DNA of 64,000 nt from Sequoia sempervirens (GCA_007258455.2 VDFB02000001.1:18313461-18377460), one strand, 5' to 3'. Counted from the first letter of the stretch, positions 11,127 to 23,337 are shown. Program-made: numbers and translations. Notes: generated by a model not told the origin, from the letters alone.

Positions 11127-12641
11127 TTATTCTAAGGAGGAACATTCATGAATGAGGGTGTAAATTCCAATAGGATATGATGGAGGACTTGCAATGGGAT
11201 CAATAATGGGTGATGGAGGATCATTAGGATCTTGATTAGCATTGTGTTCACTTAGATCCATGGTATTATTTTGATTTTCTATGTGCACTTTAGAGGAACT
11301 TGTCTCATCATGGGAAGTGGATGTTTTTGTATCATGGATGGGTGAGGTGGCCAGCTCTTGACCATGGAATGCATAAAGTTGTCTAAGGGGATTATCATGG
11401 TCTTCTTGATCATAAAAGGGGTCTTGATCAAAGATAAAAGATTGATCATGTATAGTATTAGGTGTCTTATGACTGAAATAATTGGGAGGGTGTTGATCTT
11501 TATGTGGATGAGGGGGTAATGTGTCCTCATGTTTAGGATTGTGCTCTTTACATACCTCTTGGGTTGTTTGGATGGAAGTGGAAGGGGATGAATCTTGAAT
11601 GGGCTCAACATGTTCTAGATGGTCAACAACATGGAGACATGATGGAGGTTGACTTGGACTTAATGGTGAAGACTCTTGAATAGGCTCAAGGGGGAGACTA
11701 CATGATGGGGTTGGAGGAATAGGAATGGTGTTTGAAGACTCTTTGGTAGGTTTAAAAATATGATTTGGATGACATGGCGATGTTTGATTCCTTGCTAGTA
11801 GCCTTTGGGTTGTATAATTTGTAGGTGGATGGGTGGATTTGGGTAATGCCATATGTTTACTTTTGAAATTTTTGAATTTAGGGCATAGATTTGATGGAGG
11901 ATTTGATGATGGTGGGGTTAATGAAGAGTTTGATAGATTAGAAGGTGGAGAGGCCAATGGATTATGACTAGGACATGGTGGATTAGGGATAGGAATTTGA
12001 TTGGATGGTGTTATGATAGAGTAATAGGGTGCATGAACTAGATTGGTTTTCCCCTTGTCAAATGGAACATGATAATTGAAAGGCTCTTGATTTTGTTTCC
12101 AACGTGGACTTGGGCTCCTATGTTCTTGTTGTGATATGGGTGGATATGTTGATATGGAATTGACATGATAGGTAGATGGGTTAGGTTGGGATGATGATGA
12201 AGGTGACACATAGGATTGTGGTTGAATGTGTTGAGGTTGGAATGGTGTTTGGACTTGTTGTGGTATGATTTGTTGTTGTGATAATGATGGAGGGGTTGCA
12301 TAGGATAATGGTTCTTGAGAGGTTGATTGATATGGATAAGGGTTGACATTGGAAGAGTTGTGATAGGTTGATGAAGGGGAAACATGATATGTGGATGGAT
12401 GAGGTTGGTATGATGGATGTGATGATTGGATTGGATGTTGTGCTTGTTGGATTTGACAAGTGGCCATGAGGTATTGGGCTTGTGCTATGAGTTGTTACAT
12501 TTTAGGTGATTGGTTTTTTTGAAGTTTTTGGATCATGTCATGGACTCCATGAATGATTTGTTGGTTTAAAGGTGACTGGCTTGTTTGAGCTATGTGAAGT
12601 ATGTGAATGAGCTTTTGTGCTATGTCTTCTAATGTTTTCAT
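11127..12641 (-). pseudogene. E2 sense frame A: long Pro/Ser/His/Gln-rich protein
   Basis: The best start is the ATG at 12641, giving MKTLEDIAQKLIHILHIAQT, a helical N-terminus. A single TAA interrupts at codon 49, at a likely Gln (KM-stop-QLIAQAQ). From 12467 the frame stays open for 446 codons to TAA at 11127. The body is low-complexity: PYPYQ, QQQIIPQQVQTPFQP and many PSTYH or SPSS blocks, followed by an acidic His/Asp-rich tail (HDQSFIFDQDPFYDQED). It occupies the place of gag in E2. No known domain is seen. It could be a disordered gag-like or linker protein. Survival of so long a frame among ruins may reflect AT-poor, stop-poor composition rather than selection. Confidence 0.55.
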
Positions 12642-14152
12642 GATATAAAATTATCTTTATTGGATTAAAGAGATGATGATTAGGATATGATGTGGAATTA
12701 CAAGATTGGATGATTTGGATGATGTGGCAAGTGTTTATTGGAAGTTTGATTTGAGAAATATCAAACACAAGATCTCACATGTAAATGCATGAACACACAC
12801 ACCAAACAAAATGATAAATTATCTTTCAATTTTAAAAGTTATGATTAAGAAAACACTTGAATACACAATAAGTCTAATGCTAGTCAAGTGGGTATGGCCA
12901 ATTAGGTCTTGAGATAGGATACACAAGGCTGACTAGGGATGATTTGAAAGCAAAATCTTGCCAATAAGCTAGGAGAAAGGGGTAACCCACCCTTCACCTT
13001 CACTTTCCAAAGGTATAAAGTTCTTTGGGGCTTAGCCAAGAGTGACAAGATTGCAACTCCCAAAGGAGTGTGTCTTTGGATTCACACTTAATTGAGGTCA
13101 TCCCTTGGAGGGGTGTGTGCTTCAAGAAGGCCTCGTAAGAAGGGTATGACAAAATTTAACCAAGTGAGGTGTTTTCGAGGACACACACACTTGATTCACA
13201 CTCGTCATGATTAATTTCCTTTTAGAAAATTGAAATGTGTGTAAAACAGTTTAAGCACTTGTTCCTTTTAACCACAAGTCAAGATGTGTGATTGAATACA
13301 ATGGTCCATTTAAAACCAATTTCAATGATGTGACAACAAACAAGATTTATTTTAGACTGCAAAATCCAAATGTGTGATCAAACAAGTTGTTCTTTATAAG
13401 CCCCAAATTGAAGTGTGTTCTTGATGGAATGTGTGCACCTAAACTTTATTTAGCTCCAAATTTTTGTCCACTTGATCCAATTTGTACTTTGAAGTATTTA
13501 TTTGTTGTGCACATTCACAAAGCCAAAACCCTAACAAGATAATTGATCAAAAATATTAGAGGGTTAGCTAGTCAAGACAAATATGATTTTTGGAAAAAAA
13601 AATTATAGAAAAAATAAAAAGAAAGAGAATAGACCCTTATTGAAATTTGTAGAGCTTTCCAAAAAAGTAAATAAATCCAAAAAAATTGTTGTTTTGCACC
13701 CAATATTAATTTTTTATGAAAAATCATTAAAAAATTATAAACAATTCAAAATAGCTCCACAAATTCTAATTTTTTGAATGTAGGTGGTCAACATCATCTC
13801 AAAGTTGCAAAAAACATTTCATAAAAATATCTACGACTGTTTGTGAGATATAAGCAAATCTTTATAAAACTCTAATTTTAAAAGATCTATTTTTTGTGTA
13901 ATTATTTTTCATCCAAATAAAAAACATAATGAATAGACCCCTATTGAAATTTGGAGAGATTTCTAGAAATAAAAAGAAATCCAAAAAAATCTCTAATTTT
14001 ATCTCAAAATTATTTTTTCATGAAAAATAACAAAAAAATTATAAAATAATAAAAATAGCTCCAAAAACTTTGATTTTTAGACTAAAAGTTCTTAATATTT
14101 TCTGCAACTTGCAAAAAAAAATTTTATAAAAAAATATGTAGTCATTTGAAAG
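12642..14152 (-). other. E2 5' leader, first part, with 304-bp tandem duplication
   Basis: Non-coding leader of E2 read right to left. Between 13628 and the E3 insertion, a unit starting AATAGACCC(C)TTATTGAAA occurs twice, at 13628 and 13932 (period 304). The second copy continues across E3 into 32041. The part at 12780-13560 holds degenerate GTGTG-rich stretches and no gene. Confidence 0.6.
14148..14152. repeat. Target-site duplication of E3, left copy (GAAAG)
   Basis: GAAAG directly precedes the TG of the E3 5' LTR and recurs at 32041-32045, directly after the 3' LTR. Five bases is the usual duplication length for Ty3/gypsy integrase. Confidence 0.85.
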
Positions 14153-15370
14153 TGTAGACATATAAAAATGACCTAGGCCTGCAAGCTCTACTTTTCACAT
14201 TTTTCTTCCTAGCATAATGAAGACATTTTAATTGTCCTTGGTCCACTTTCAACTATTAATTAAATAATTCCTAATTATTTAATTAATTCATGTCTTTTTA
14301 TTCCTCTTGATTATTTAAATAAATAAATTTTATTTATTTATCTAAATACGTTGCTAACTGTCTAAAGTCTCTCTATAATTAAATAAATTTCTTAATTTAT
14401 ATTATTATCCTTGTCCAATAATTCCTCTTGATTATTTAAATAGATAAATTCTATTTATTTATTTAAATGTGTCACTAATTCTTAAGTCTTCTTATAATTA
14501 AATAGATTCTTTAATTTATTTAATTATTGGTCACCTTCTCTAATTAAATAAATATCTTTAATTATTTAATTATCTTATTTGAAATTGCCCCCTTTTTAGT
14601 AAATGATTTAATTTAATTATTTACTGTTATGTGGTCCCACCTTTTGAATTAAATTAATTTTTTAATTCAAAATAGTCTTTTTCCTCCAAAAAGTAAACAA
14701 TTTCTATTATTATTTGATTTTCCAGCCACCTCTCTTTTTGTGCCAATCTTATCTCTTATCACATGCATTGTCAACCCTTGATTTGATTTTCTAAAAATCA
14801 ATCTTGTCCATTCATTTTGAATTTTCCCTAATGTTTCCCTAACCCTAATTGTGGGTTGTCAAATTGAATCTTGTCCATTGATTCTAGGGCACTTTTCAAT
14901 CTTCAATCTTGGCCATTCATCCAAAATTGCATTTTCTATAAAATAGCAATTTTGCTCTCATTTTGTCATCTCATGTCATCTTGCAACCTCATGCACTCTT
15001 GTTATTTTCTTGAAATCTTGTCATCTTAGCTCTTGTCATAGGCATATTTACATTTCATTTGGCATAATTTAGACATAGTTCAGATACTTAATAGTTGTAT
15101 TATAGCTTAGTATTGCATGTAATCACTCAAATCCTTTAACATTTTCTTAGGGCTTGTCATTGTCATTAGATTGTTCATCATAAATCTGATGGAAACATCA
15201 TATTTGCAGCAAGTTGAGAGGGTGTAATGGAGATAAGCCATGAAGAATGAAGACATTTTGGTGAGAATGTTTTATATGTTTTCATGTATATCCTTTGCAC
15301 TTCATTATCACTTTGGGTTTTTATGTTAATGCTTTAATCTGGTAACCCTAGGAAAATTCCCTTTGTTACA
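14153..15370 (+). repeat. E3 5' LTR
   Basis: Starts TGTAGACATATAAAAATG and ends TTCCCTTTGTTACA, giving TG...CA termini. It pairs with 30830-32040. The first 500 bases contain many TTATTTAATTA and ATTTATTTA blocks, which it shares in position with the E2 and E1 LTRs. The three elements are therefore one LTR superfamily with diverged subfamilies. Confidence 0.92.
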
Positions 15371-15388
15371 TTGGTGAACCTGATGCCA
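15371..15388 (+). other. E3 primer-binding site candidate
   Basis: Directly after the LTR CA comes TTGGTGAACCTGATGCCA. TGG near the LTR end is expected for a tRNA primer site, but this does not match the initiator-Met site (TGGTATCAGAGC) common in plant elements. The matching tRNA cannot be named by eye. E2 has a related TGGTCAACCTAACAAC at the same place. Confidence 0.6.
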
Positions 15389-18117
15389 AAATTATGCATA
15401 TTTTTTTTTCCATATGACATTTTTTTAATTTTGCAAGTATAGGTACGACCGCGATGCATTTGTTTTATAGAATGACACATCTAATTTTTTGCAATGCATT
15501 TGTTGCCCAGAGTGACGCATCTGCTCTGTTGTGAGACATATGCTTTGTATAGTGATGCATTTTCTCAGCTATGACACATTCGACTTGTAGGTTGCCTCAT
15601 TTTTTTATTAAATTCCAAAATGTAGAATCGAGCCACATTTATCTGTCAAATTCGAGAACATAGAACAAAGTTGCATACGTTGTACATAGTGATGAAATGA
15701 CGCTACTGTGATGCATTTTTCTAGTAAAATTTTTCTCTTAGATTTTTCCAGATTTGACTTGATTTGCATTCTACTTTTCCTTTTTGCAATCTATAGTTTA
15801 GGGATTTTCTAGTTACTAATGGGTGGTTGCAAAATGTGGCTTTGAATATTTCATGGGTCCAAGACATCTTCTTTGAAACTACTAACTTGTGGTTTTGTAG
15901 GTTTGATTGTCCAAGGCTATTACTTTGAAACATTATTATTTCTAGATTAAAAAACACTTCAATTGGTGCACTAAAAATAACATTGATTTTCCTTTTCTTG
16001 ATTGTGCTTGAAGGTGGTAGGTGATTATGCTCTCATCTTGTGCAAACTAGGTGATCAGAAAACTAGACCCACCTTATTTTTGTGTAACCCTTACGATTCA
16101 ATAATCAAAGTATCCTCTCCCCTTACACACTTGTGTGATCCAGGGTGTAAGAGAAATGGTTATTGACTCTAGAACTTGGCCCTTCCTTAGTGGGAAAAAG
16201 TACTCACCCTAAGGCAACTCAGACCAGCAAAGGAGCTCTTTGGCTGAGCTACCCCCGGCCGGTATATAAATGTGAATCCTAATGGAAAGCCTAGGATTAT
16301 GAGTGCGGATGTGTCATACGGATAAAGTAGCACTCCCCAAAACCATATTGAGCATAACCTCTTTAGGTTGGAATTCCTCCTAAGCAAAGCTTAATCTTTT
16401 TCCCCATGTGTAGCCACTCGAACAAGGGTCCTAAACTAAACACCTTTGTGTAGTAACAAAAATCCTCCTATTTGCTAGCATAACAATGGTCATTGTGAAG
16501 GAATCCACATTCTCATAGTTCTTAGTAGAGGTGATCAATTTTCCATGGGAGTTTCATGGGGGTTGGTAGCTTAGTTGGCCTGAGAAGTGAGTGCAATGTA
16601 AGGGGGAGCTTGTATGACCAAGCTTCTGGATTCACACACTAAGAATAAGTGTGGTTGGGGAAACCCACCTAGAATCTAGTGAAGATTGTCCTGGCCTAAC
16701 ATAGGATTGTGCTTTTCTTTATTGTGTTTGATCAAAGATAAAATATTTTTCTTTCGAAGTGTTTTCAAACATTTAAACAAAACAAGACATCACTTTGAGA
16801 TCTGGAAACAAACAATCAACCTCAAACAACTCAGAATTTTGACCAAAATTGCAAAAAAACAAGACTTTTTTCTATCTACACATCTGTTGCAACACATTTA
16901 CTTTGTTGTACTACATTCACCTTACATAACACCGAATTCACTCTATTGTACCACATTCACACTACAAAACACCGCATTTTCCTGTTTCATATTGTATTTT
17001 CTTGTCAGAAAGCTGCATTCATAATACTAATCCATATTCGCTTTCTGTAACACCGCATTCACTAAAACCAAGCCACGTCTGCTATACTGTGATGCATCTA
17101 TGACTTGAAATGATGCATTCACCTGACAAAAACAAGACTGTCACAAACTAGTAACCAAAGTCAAACCTGTCCAAGCTATCCACAAACAACTTTTTCCAAA
17201 AGCATTCTATGAAAACCAAATCAAAATATTGCTCAAATTTCTCATTTCTTTGCACACTTTAGCTTGCATCTTACCATAGGGTCATCTTTTCAAATTTTAG
17301 TCTCCCCATTAGGCCTCACCATTTTCATTTTCATTCATAAACCAAAACCTAGGTCCTCATTTCACTTGCATATTTTGGATTAGGAAAACCTTAGCATACT
17401 TTGCAACATCTTGACTTTCAAAAGTAGGTTATCATTGGGCTTAGTCATCATTATCTTCTTTAGTAATTATCCTTTTGTGAGAACTTTCCAACTCAAAAGT
17501 CTAGTTAAGAAACATCACTTGTCATTTTTTCCTTGTCATTTAGTCCTTCAAACAAGTCCTTTGATATTCCAAAATTGAAACATAGATTAGGCTTATTATG
17601 GTTAAGCAACCTTTATCCAAATCATCTAGACCTTTGCATTTGCATACTTTAGAGATTCAAATCATTCTAGTCCTCACCTTGCATATCTTATCCTAAAAAA
17701 TCCAAAGATATTGTCATAAATTTTATCATAGTCCTCATTTGGAATCTAGACTTGGCATTGGTCATTTCCTTAGTCAAAATTTTCATATTAGTCCTCATTG
17801 TCACCTTAGCATTTGGCATCCTTTCTTGAAAATTTTATCACTTTTCATTAGTTATTTCCTTTATGCAAACATCATTATCACCTTGCATTGACATCCTCCA
17901 AAAATACCAAAAAAAATAGTGTCATAACTTGTCATCCTAGTATTCATTATCCTTTGGCATTAGTATTTCCTTTAGAAAACATTATCATATTGCATCCCTT
18001 ATTATCAAAAATCCAATAACATAGTCATGCATTGTCATCCTTCATAAAAAAAATCCAAAAACATAGTTTCATTTAGTTGTCATTTTCACCTTCTTCCTAA
18101 TTCGAGCAATACCGTAT
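15389..18117 (+). other. E3 5' leader
   Basis: A 2.7-kb leader with no convincing gene. At 15428-15740 and 16880-17130 a short degenerate motif around TGCATTTG / ACATTCAC recurs every 20-40 bases. At about 16249-16268 the sequence CCCCCGGCCGGTATATAA is locally GC-rich and TATA-like, but nothing ties it to a transcript. At 17300-18060 T-rich GTCCTCATT / TTGGCATT phrases repeat loosely. Confidence 0.5.
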
Positions 18118-20150
18118 ATGGTTGAGACTAGGATTCAAAGAGAAAGAAGACAAATGGCTAATTTCAAAACAAGGCAACAATACCTACAACTTTTCCAATG
18201 ACATGAACCAAGAAACATCTTTCATCATTCTTTTCAGCACCATGAACATGCCATCCTCATCACATAATCCCTTTGAACCATTCATACATAGGGATGAACA
18301 TTGAAAAATATTTGAGGAAGACCTAGAAGCCACAACCCAAAATCTAAAAGTAGCCTCCTTTGTAGAAGAAATGGTTTTACATGATAGAGAAAGATATTTG
18401 GCCATTCTTCTAAGTGAAGGAGCTAAATTACCACATGGTTTTGACATCAACACTTTGAAACCAACATCACCCAACCATAATGTCAACAATACAAATAGCA
18501 TTCCCAACACTAGTCAACCTCAAAACAATACAAGAAATGATTTTTTTGGTGCTACCTCACAAAATTCCATAGGTACCATTAATTCTACCTTCAATGATAC
18601 AACTAATCAAAAGAATTCTAGTTCAATCAATGCAACATTCGTTGAAGTGACACCAACCATGTCACAATCCATGACACAACCAATGCCAAAAATGTCAACA
18701 ATATTGTTGTAATCATTTGGTGCCACCTTTGGATCCTCATAAATGGGGGAAATCTCTTCAAATCCTCTATTTGGAGCTTCATCTAGTGCCATGGCTGCCT
18801 CATCATCAAATCCTTTCAATGGTACCTCATTTAATCCCTTTGGAGGAAGTAAATGACGTGTCTTTATTTGAAGACCACAACCAAATGTTAACAAGTCATC
18901 ACAATTTAATATTAATATTTCCCAAGGGAAAAACATGAACATTCCCCATGGGCAATTCCAAAAATTTGGACAAGGCAATCAAAATATGCAACACATGGCA
19001 TCATTTCGACATCAAAATATTCATGGTCAACATATTCCCCGAATTTTGACTCAAATGGCTAGAGGGAACATTCTAACATATTGATCACATATTCACACTC
19101 ATCAACAAGTCCCTAATCAAAACTTTCAAACCAACAACATGCAAACCAAAACACAACATACATCTCACAACAACACATCCCACAACAAAGCACCAATGTC
19201 TTTTAAAAAAAAATGAGACGTATGGGATACCTATCACTCCCATGTGTGATGCAACAAATAATCCCATAATCGATGCCTTGACAACTCAAGTGGCTCACTT
19301 ACAAAAAACCATAGAAAACATGTAAACGTCTGACAAGAAGTCACACATATCATATGACCTATTCTTATACCCTTTTGACACAAATTTCTACATTCCACTA
19401 TTCCCTCCTCGATATGTGGCATCACATTTTACCAAATACAAGGGCAAGACAAATCTTGTTGAACACATTCGAGAATTCATGACCAATTGTATGGACATTG
19501 CCTATGAAAAAACTTACTTGATGAGGCTTTTTTCTAAGATTCTTATAAGACCTGCACTTGAATGGTTCTCCACACTAAAAGGGATAAAAACATGGGATGA
19601 ACTTAAAGAAAAATTTGTGAAAAATTATGCATATAACATTGACATGGACACCTCCATCACTAGGTTATGCAATCTTACACAAGAAGATGTTGGTGAAACA
19701 TTTATCCCATTCTTCCAAAGATGGAGAAGTCTAGCAAGTTTTTTCCACATTGACATACCTGAGAAAGAAAAGGTTGAAATGTTTGTTCAAACAATCCTAG
19801 GCCCATTGAAATATGGATTGCAATTTCATTGCTACACAACCTTCACAGACTAGTCAAAAAGGGTGTCCAAGTTGAGAAATCCGTCATTGCCAAAGGGGAA
19901 TTAAAATATGGTCCTAAAATCACAAACACAAATCCATCCATAGACAAAAATAAGTATTGGATAAAAAATAAACACATTACCAATGACAATGTTGTTGATG
20001 CCAAGGTTGTAAATGTGATGGGACCAGTGCTTGCTCTTAAAGGAGCTCAACCAAAAAACAAACCAACAACAATACTGACGCCCCCTACCAATGTCATTCA
20101 AAATAACCAAAATGGTCAAAACAGTCAAAGTCAAGGACAACCCCACTAGA
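18118..20150 (+). pseudogene. E3 gag (matrix/capsid region), broken
   Basis: The start is likely the ATG at 18118, giving MVETRIQRERRQ, a common gypsy gag opening; the frame then breaks near 18200. An Asn/Ser/Thr-rich stretch covers 18450-18720. The recognisable capsid-like core is 19416-19853: HFTKYKGKTNLVEHIREFM, LEWFSTLKG, WDELKEKFVKNY, then TFIPFFQRWRSLA and VQTILGPLKYGL. This is the retrotransposon gag domain that assembles the particle. A stop at 19851 and a frameshift separate it from the Gln/Asn-rich tail that ends at 20149. Confidence 0.85.
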
Positions 20151-20199
20151 AAAGAAAATTTTCAAAAGGACGAACATGCACCGCTTTGGGACATCCAAT

Positions 20200-20415
20200 T
20201 GAGGATGTCCTTAAGAAGCTCCTCCAAAATTTTCTCATAACACTTGAGGACCCTAAACCATATGACCCGGGGTAGTTTAAACCATCATGGTGGGATGATA
20301 ACACTTTATGTGATTACCATCATGATAAAGGGCATAAAACATCTTCTTGTCGGAAACTAGGAAACATTGTACAAGACCTCATTGAAATTAGATTAATTGA
20401 AGTGGGTGGGCAATA
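20200..20415 (+). pseudogene. E3 nucleocapsid-like Cys/His motif
   Basis: After the gag tail the frame reads WWDDNTLCDYHHDKGHKT, then SCRKLGNIVQDLIEIRL. The CxYHxxxGHxxxxC motif starts at 20309. It matches E1 at 334 and was probably the RNA-binding part of gag. Stops at about 20275 and 20414 break it. Confidence 0.75.
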
Positions 20416-20544
20416 ATTTTCATCCAATGCAAACCATACCATTCATAATAACCCACTGCAAGACCATGGTTCTAATAAAGCCTCCTCATCAAGTCCCAAG
20501 ACTAATAACAATCAAGCCAATTATTTAGGAGGAATCATCAATCT

Positions 20545-20684
20545 CCTTAGCTCTTTATCATCCTGATGATGGATCACTGAGTGTGATCCGAAACGTTGAT
20601 GAAAAAACTCAAACACAATCAAAAAATCCAAAAATCACAAAATATTAAACATGATGGATTGTGGAAATCTCATAGCATTAATCA
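20545..20684 (+). repeat. Hairpin module, copy X (hammerhead-like arrangement)
   Basis: About 140 bases that recur inverted at 63214-63350. The core is CTGATGA (20563-20569), a 7-bp stem-loop (GGATCAC at 20571-20577 with GTGATCC at 20583-20589), then GAAAC. This order resembles a hammerhead ribozyme core, but one extra T lies between CTGATGA and the stem. A possible stem III partner, CATCAAT, lies near 20536. E1 seems to lack the module at the matching place, so it may have inserted here. Confidence 0.55.
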
Positions 20685-21660
20685 TTAATAATGTTAGAAA
20701 TGATGATGAATATGTCAATACCATCACTATCAAAAGAGCACCTAAATGCAATTCTACTACTCGAAGCAGAAAAATTACCATAGCTAGTCCACCTCCTCGA
20801 CAACCAAAAATTACAATACTAGGTCCATCTACAAAACTACCACAATTAGGCCCATCTACAAAGCAGTCCCAACATAGGAGTCAGTTTAACCTCATTGACC
20901 AACTAGACAAAACCCCTATGCAAATATCCATACTTGAGTTGCTTCACATTTCACCCATGCATAAGGCTATACTCGACACTACCAACCATAATGATAGTCC
21001 TTTTTTCCCTTATTTTGACAATGAGTATGAGTCAAGTGAAGGAGAATATTGGATAGAATCTAATTGGGAATTGGATGATGACAACTTCATTTTCAACATC
21101 TTTGAATCTGTATGCATGCTTTCCACATCCTCCCCAAAATTCAACAATACTGGCAATGGTATCTCCCTAGCCTACCCACAACTAATCAATTGGGATAAAC
21201 AAGGCCCGCCAGTCATGGACATATTTCAGAATGATGAGGCCATTACATAATTTATGGGACTACATGAGGGAATACCCAGTGGTAATCACAAGTTTGGATT
21301 TTCTATTGACCTAGATTGTGAAGCCTACTTCTAGGAGACTACTCCATCCTCTAGTTACAAAATGAAAAATAAAAATTAAACAAAAAATGAAAGGTATTTA
21401 GGTGAAAAATAAAAGGCACCTTCTAACAACAAAACAATAAAAATAAAGGATGTATTTGTAGGTGAAAACCTCTCTGAGTTTCCCAAAGATGGAGGATTGG
21501 ATTTTCTTCCAGTGATCCAAGAGAAATCAACAATGATCTTAGAGGACACCATAGAAGTCAACATATCAACAACAGAAGAGGCCAAAATGTTCCTCTTTGC
21601 AGCATCCCTGACAGAAGAAGAGAAACCTGAGTTCCACAAATTCTTTGTAGAGTGAAAGAT
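20651..21660 (+). pseudogene. E3 linker between gag and RT (protease and G-patch absent)
   Basis: A 199-codon open stretch (20651-21250) and its continuation. It aligns with E1 before the protease (ELLHISPMHKAILDTT here) and then jumps to E1 sequence near 2350-2450 (YPQLINWDKQGPPVMDIFQ here). The E1 region 850-2300, with protease and G-patch, has no counterpart. The middle is acidic (EYESSEGEYW). The tail reads KFFVE into RT after frameshifts. Confidence 0.65.
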
Positions 21661-22600
21661 TAATTTTCCATGGTCATATGTTGATATGCGTAGGTTCGAT
21701 CCAGAACTAGTTTTGCACCATTTTCCACTACTACAAGAAACTAAACTAGTAAAATAGAAGCTGCACAAAATGCATCCTTAGATCACCTTGTTAGTCAAAG
21801 CTGAACTCATGAAACTGCTAGACATAGGATTCACACAATCTACTGACTATGCTGAATGGATACCCAATCTTGTACCAGTCACAAAGACAAATGGTCAGAT
21901 TCATGTCTACAAAAATTTAAGAGACTTAAACAAAGCCTATCCAAAAGATGACTTTTTGTTGCCAAACATAGATATCATAGTTGACCTCACGACATGATAG
22001 GAGATGTTGTCCCTCATGGATGGTTTCTCAAGTTATAATCAGATTCGTATTTCCCCCAAAGATCAACATAAAACAACATTCACTTGTGCTTGGGGTACAT
22101 AATGTTGGAATGCCATGCCTTTTGGTCTTAAAATTGTAGGTGCCATGAATCACAGAGCTATGACATGATGTACTTGAAGAGAATGGAAGATTATAAGGAT
22201 GACCTTTTGGCTAAATCTTTGAAAACAAAATATCATTTGAATGTGTAAGAAAAAAATTTCAAGAGACTGGAAGAATACAAGGTCCTCTTGAATCTAAAGA
22301 AATGTGTCTTTCGCATCATGTTAGGAAAGCTTCTAGGATACATAGTTTCTCGTAGAGGCGTTGAGGTCAATCCAACCAAATTGAAAGAAATATTAGACAT
22401 GCCTCCTCCAATAGGGATTTGTGAACTCAAGAGATTACAAGGTAGGTTGCAATCTATCTAATGCTTGATAGCCCAATTGGTCGACAAGTGTCAACCATTT
22501 TAGTATCTTCTGTGCAAGGGTATCCCCTTTGTGTGGACAGATAAATGTTAGGAATCCTTTCAACTAATAAAATATTATCTCTTATCACCACCTGTTTTAA
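21660..22600 (+). pseudogene. E3 reverse transcriptase, active box altered to YKDD
   Basis: It reads PELVLHHFPLLQ, KLHKMHP, AELMKLLDIGFTQST, EWIPNLVPVTKTNGQIHV, YKNLRDLNKAYPKDDF and SLMDGFSSYNQIRISPKDQ, the standard plant gypsy RT blocks. The catalytic box at 22192-22203 reads YKDD instead of YVDD; the two Asp residues remain. TAG stops lie at 21755 and 21779 at Gln positions. The thumb and connection (KKCVFR, GKLLGYIVSRRGVEVNP, LKEILDMPPP) reach about 22450. Confidence 0.9.
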
Positions 22601-23000
22601 TGCCACCTATTGAAGAGAAACCTACTATTCTATGTCTCTGCAACAACTTTAGCATTGGGGGAATTACTGGCACAAAACAACCACGAAGAAAAGGAATGAG
22701 CCATATACTACATTAGTCAAACACTAGTTGGATATGAGTTAAACTATACATCCATTGAACATGCATGTCTAGTAGTTGTCTTTGCTGCTCAAAAGCTAAG
22801 AAACTATATGTTAAGCCAAGCACATAGTTGGTAGTAAAGATTGACCCCCTGAAATATCTCCTTAGTTGCGCAACACTGATAGGATGTCTGGAAAAAGGGG
22901 TCATGATCTTGAGTGAGTATGACATTCAATATGTGGAACGAAATGCCATAAAAGGAAAAGTGATAGCAGAGCAACTAGCATATGCACCTATACAAAGTGA
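22600..23000 (+). pseudogene. E3 RNase H (gypsy type)
   Basis: The segment reads YYISQTLVGYELNYTSIEHA, CLVVVFAAQKLRNYML (in two frames), then KIDPLKYLLSCATLIGCLEK, VMILSEYDIQYVERNAIKGK. It parallels E1 3775-4180. One frameshift lies near 22815. It would remove RNA from the RNA-DNA hybrid. Confidence 0.8.
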
Positions 23001-23029
23001 TCAACCATTAGTGCCAGAATTTCCAGATG

Positions 23030-23337
23030 ATTCCATATTCCATATAGAACCTAAGTTACCTTGGAGGCTATACTTTGATGGGTCTAATACCAGTCATGGC
23101 TTGAGGGTAGGAATATTGTTTATCACACCACAGGGAGACTCCATCCCTAAGTCATTCTGGATAGCTTTCCCATGTAAAAATAATGTGGTAGAATATGAGG
23201 CACTTGTGACAGGGCTTAGAATCACCATAAAATGGAAAATCAAAACACTTCATGTTTATGGAGATTCCCAACTAGTTAGCAACCAAGTTAATGACGAATA
23301 TGACACCAAGGATGAGAAATTAATGCCTTACAAATGA
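23030..23337 (+). pseudogene. E3 second RNase H (aRH), catalytic residues kept
   Basis: The domain is open throughout: PWRLYFDGSNTSHGLRVGIL, PQGDSIPKSFWIAFPCKNNV, EYEALVTGLRI, then LHVYGDSQLVSNQVNDEYD. The acidic positions expected for catalysis (FDGS, VEYEAL, YGDS) are all present, unlike in E1. This archaeal-like copy after the standard RNase H marks the Tat lineage. It ends at a TGA at 23335, before a tether to integrase. Confidence 0.85.

Noticed and set aside
16118..16152. CTTACAC...GTGTAAG inverted repeat as a terminator or element end
   Set aside because: Short, imperfect and not repeated elsewhere; nothing ties it to a boundary.
20571..20589. Calling the hairpin module a functional hammerhead ribozyme
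   Set aside because: One extra base before stem II, no good stem I, and copy Y has lost the first C of the core. Kept only as a finding.
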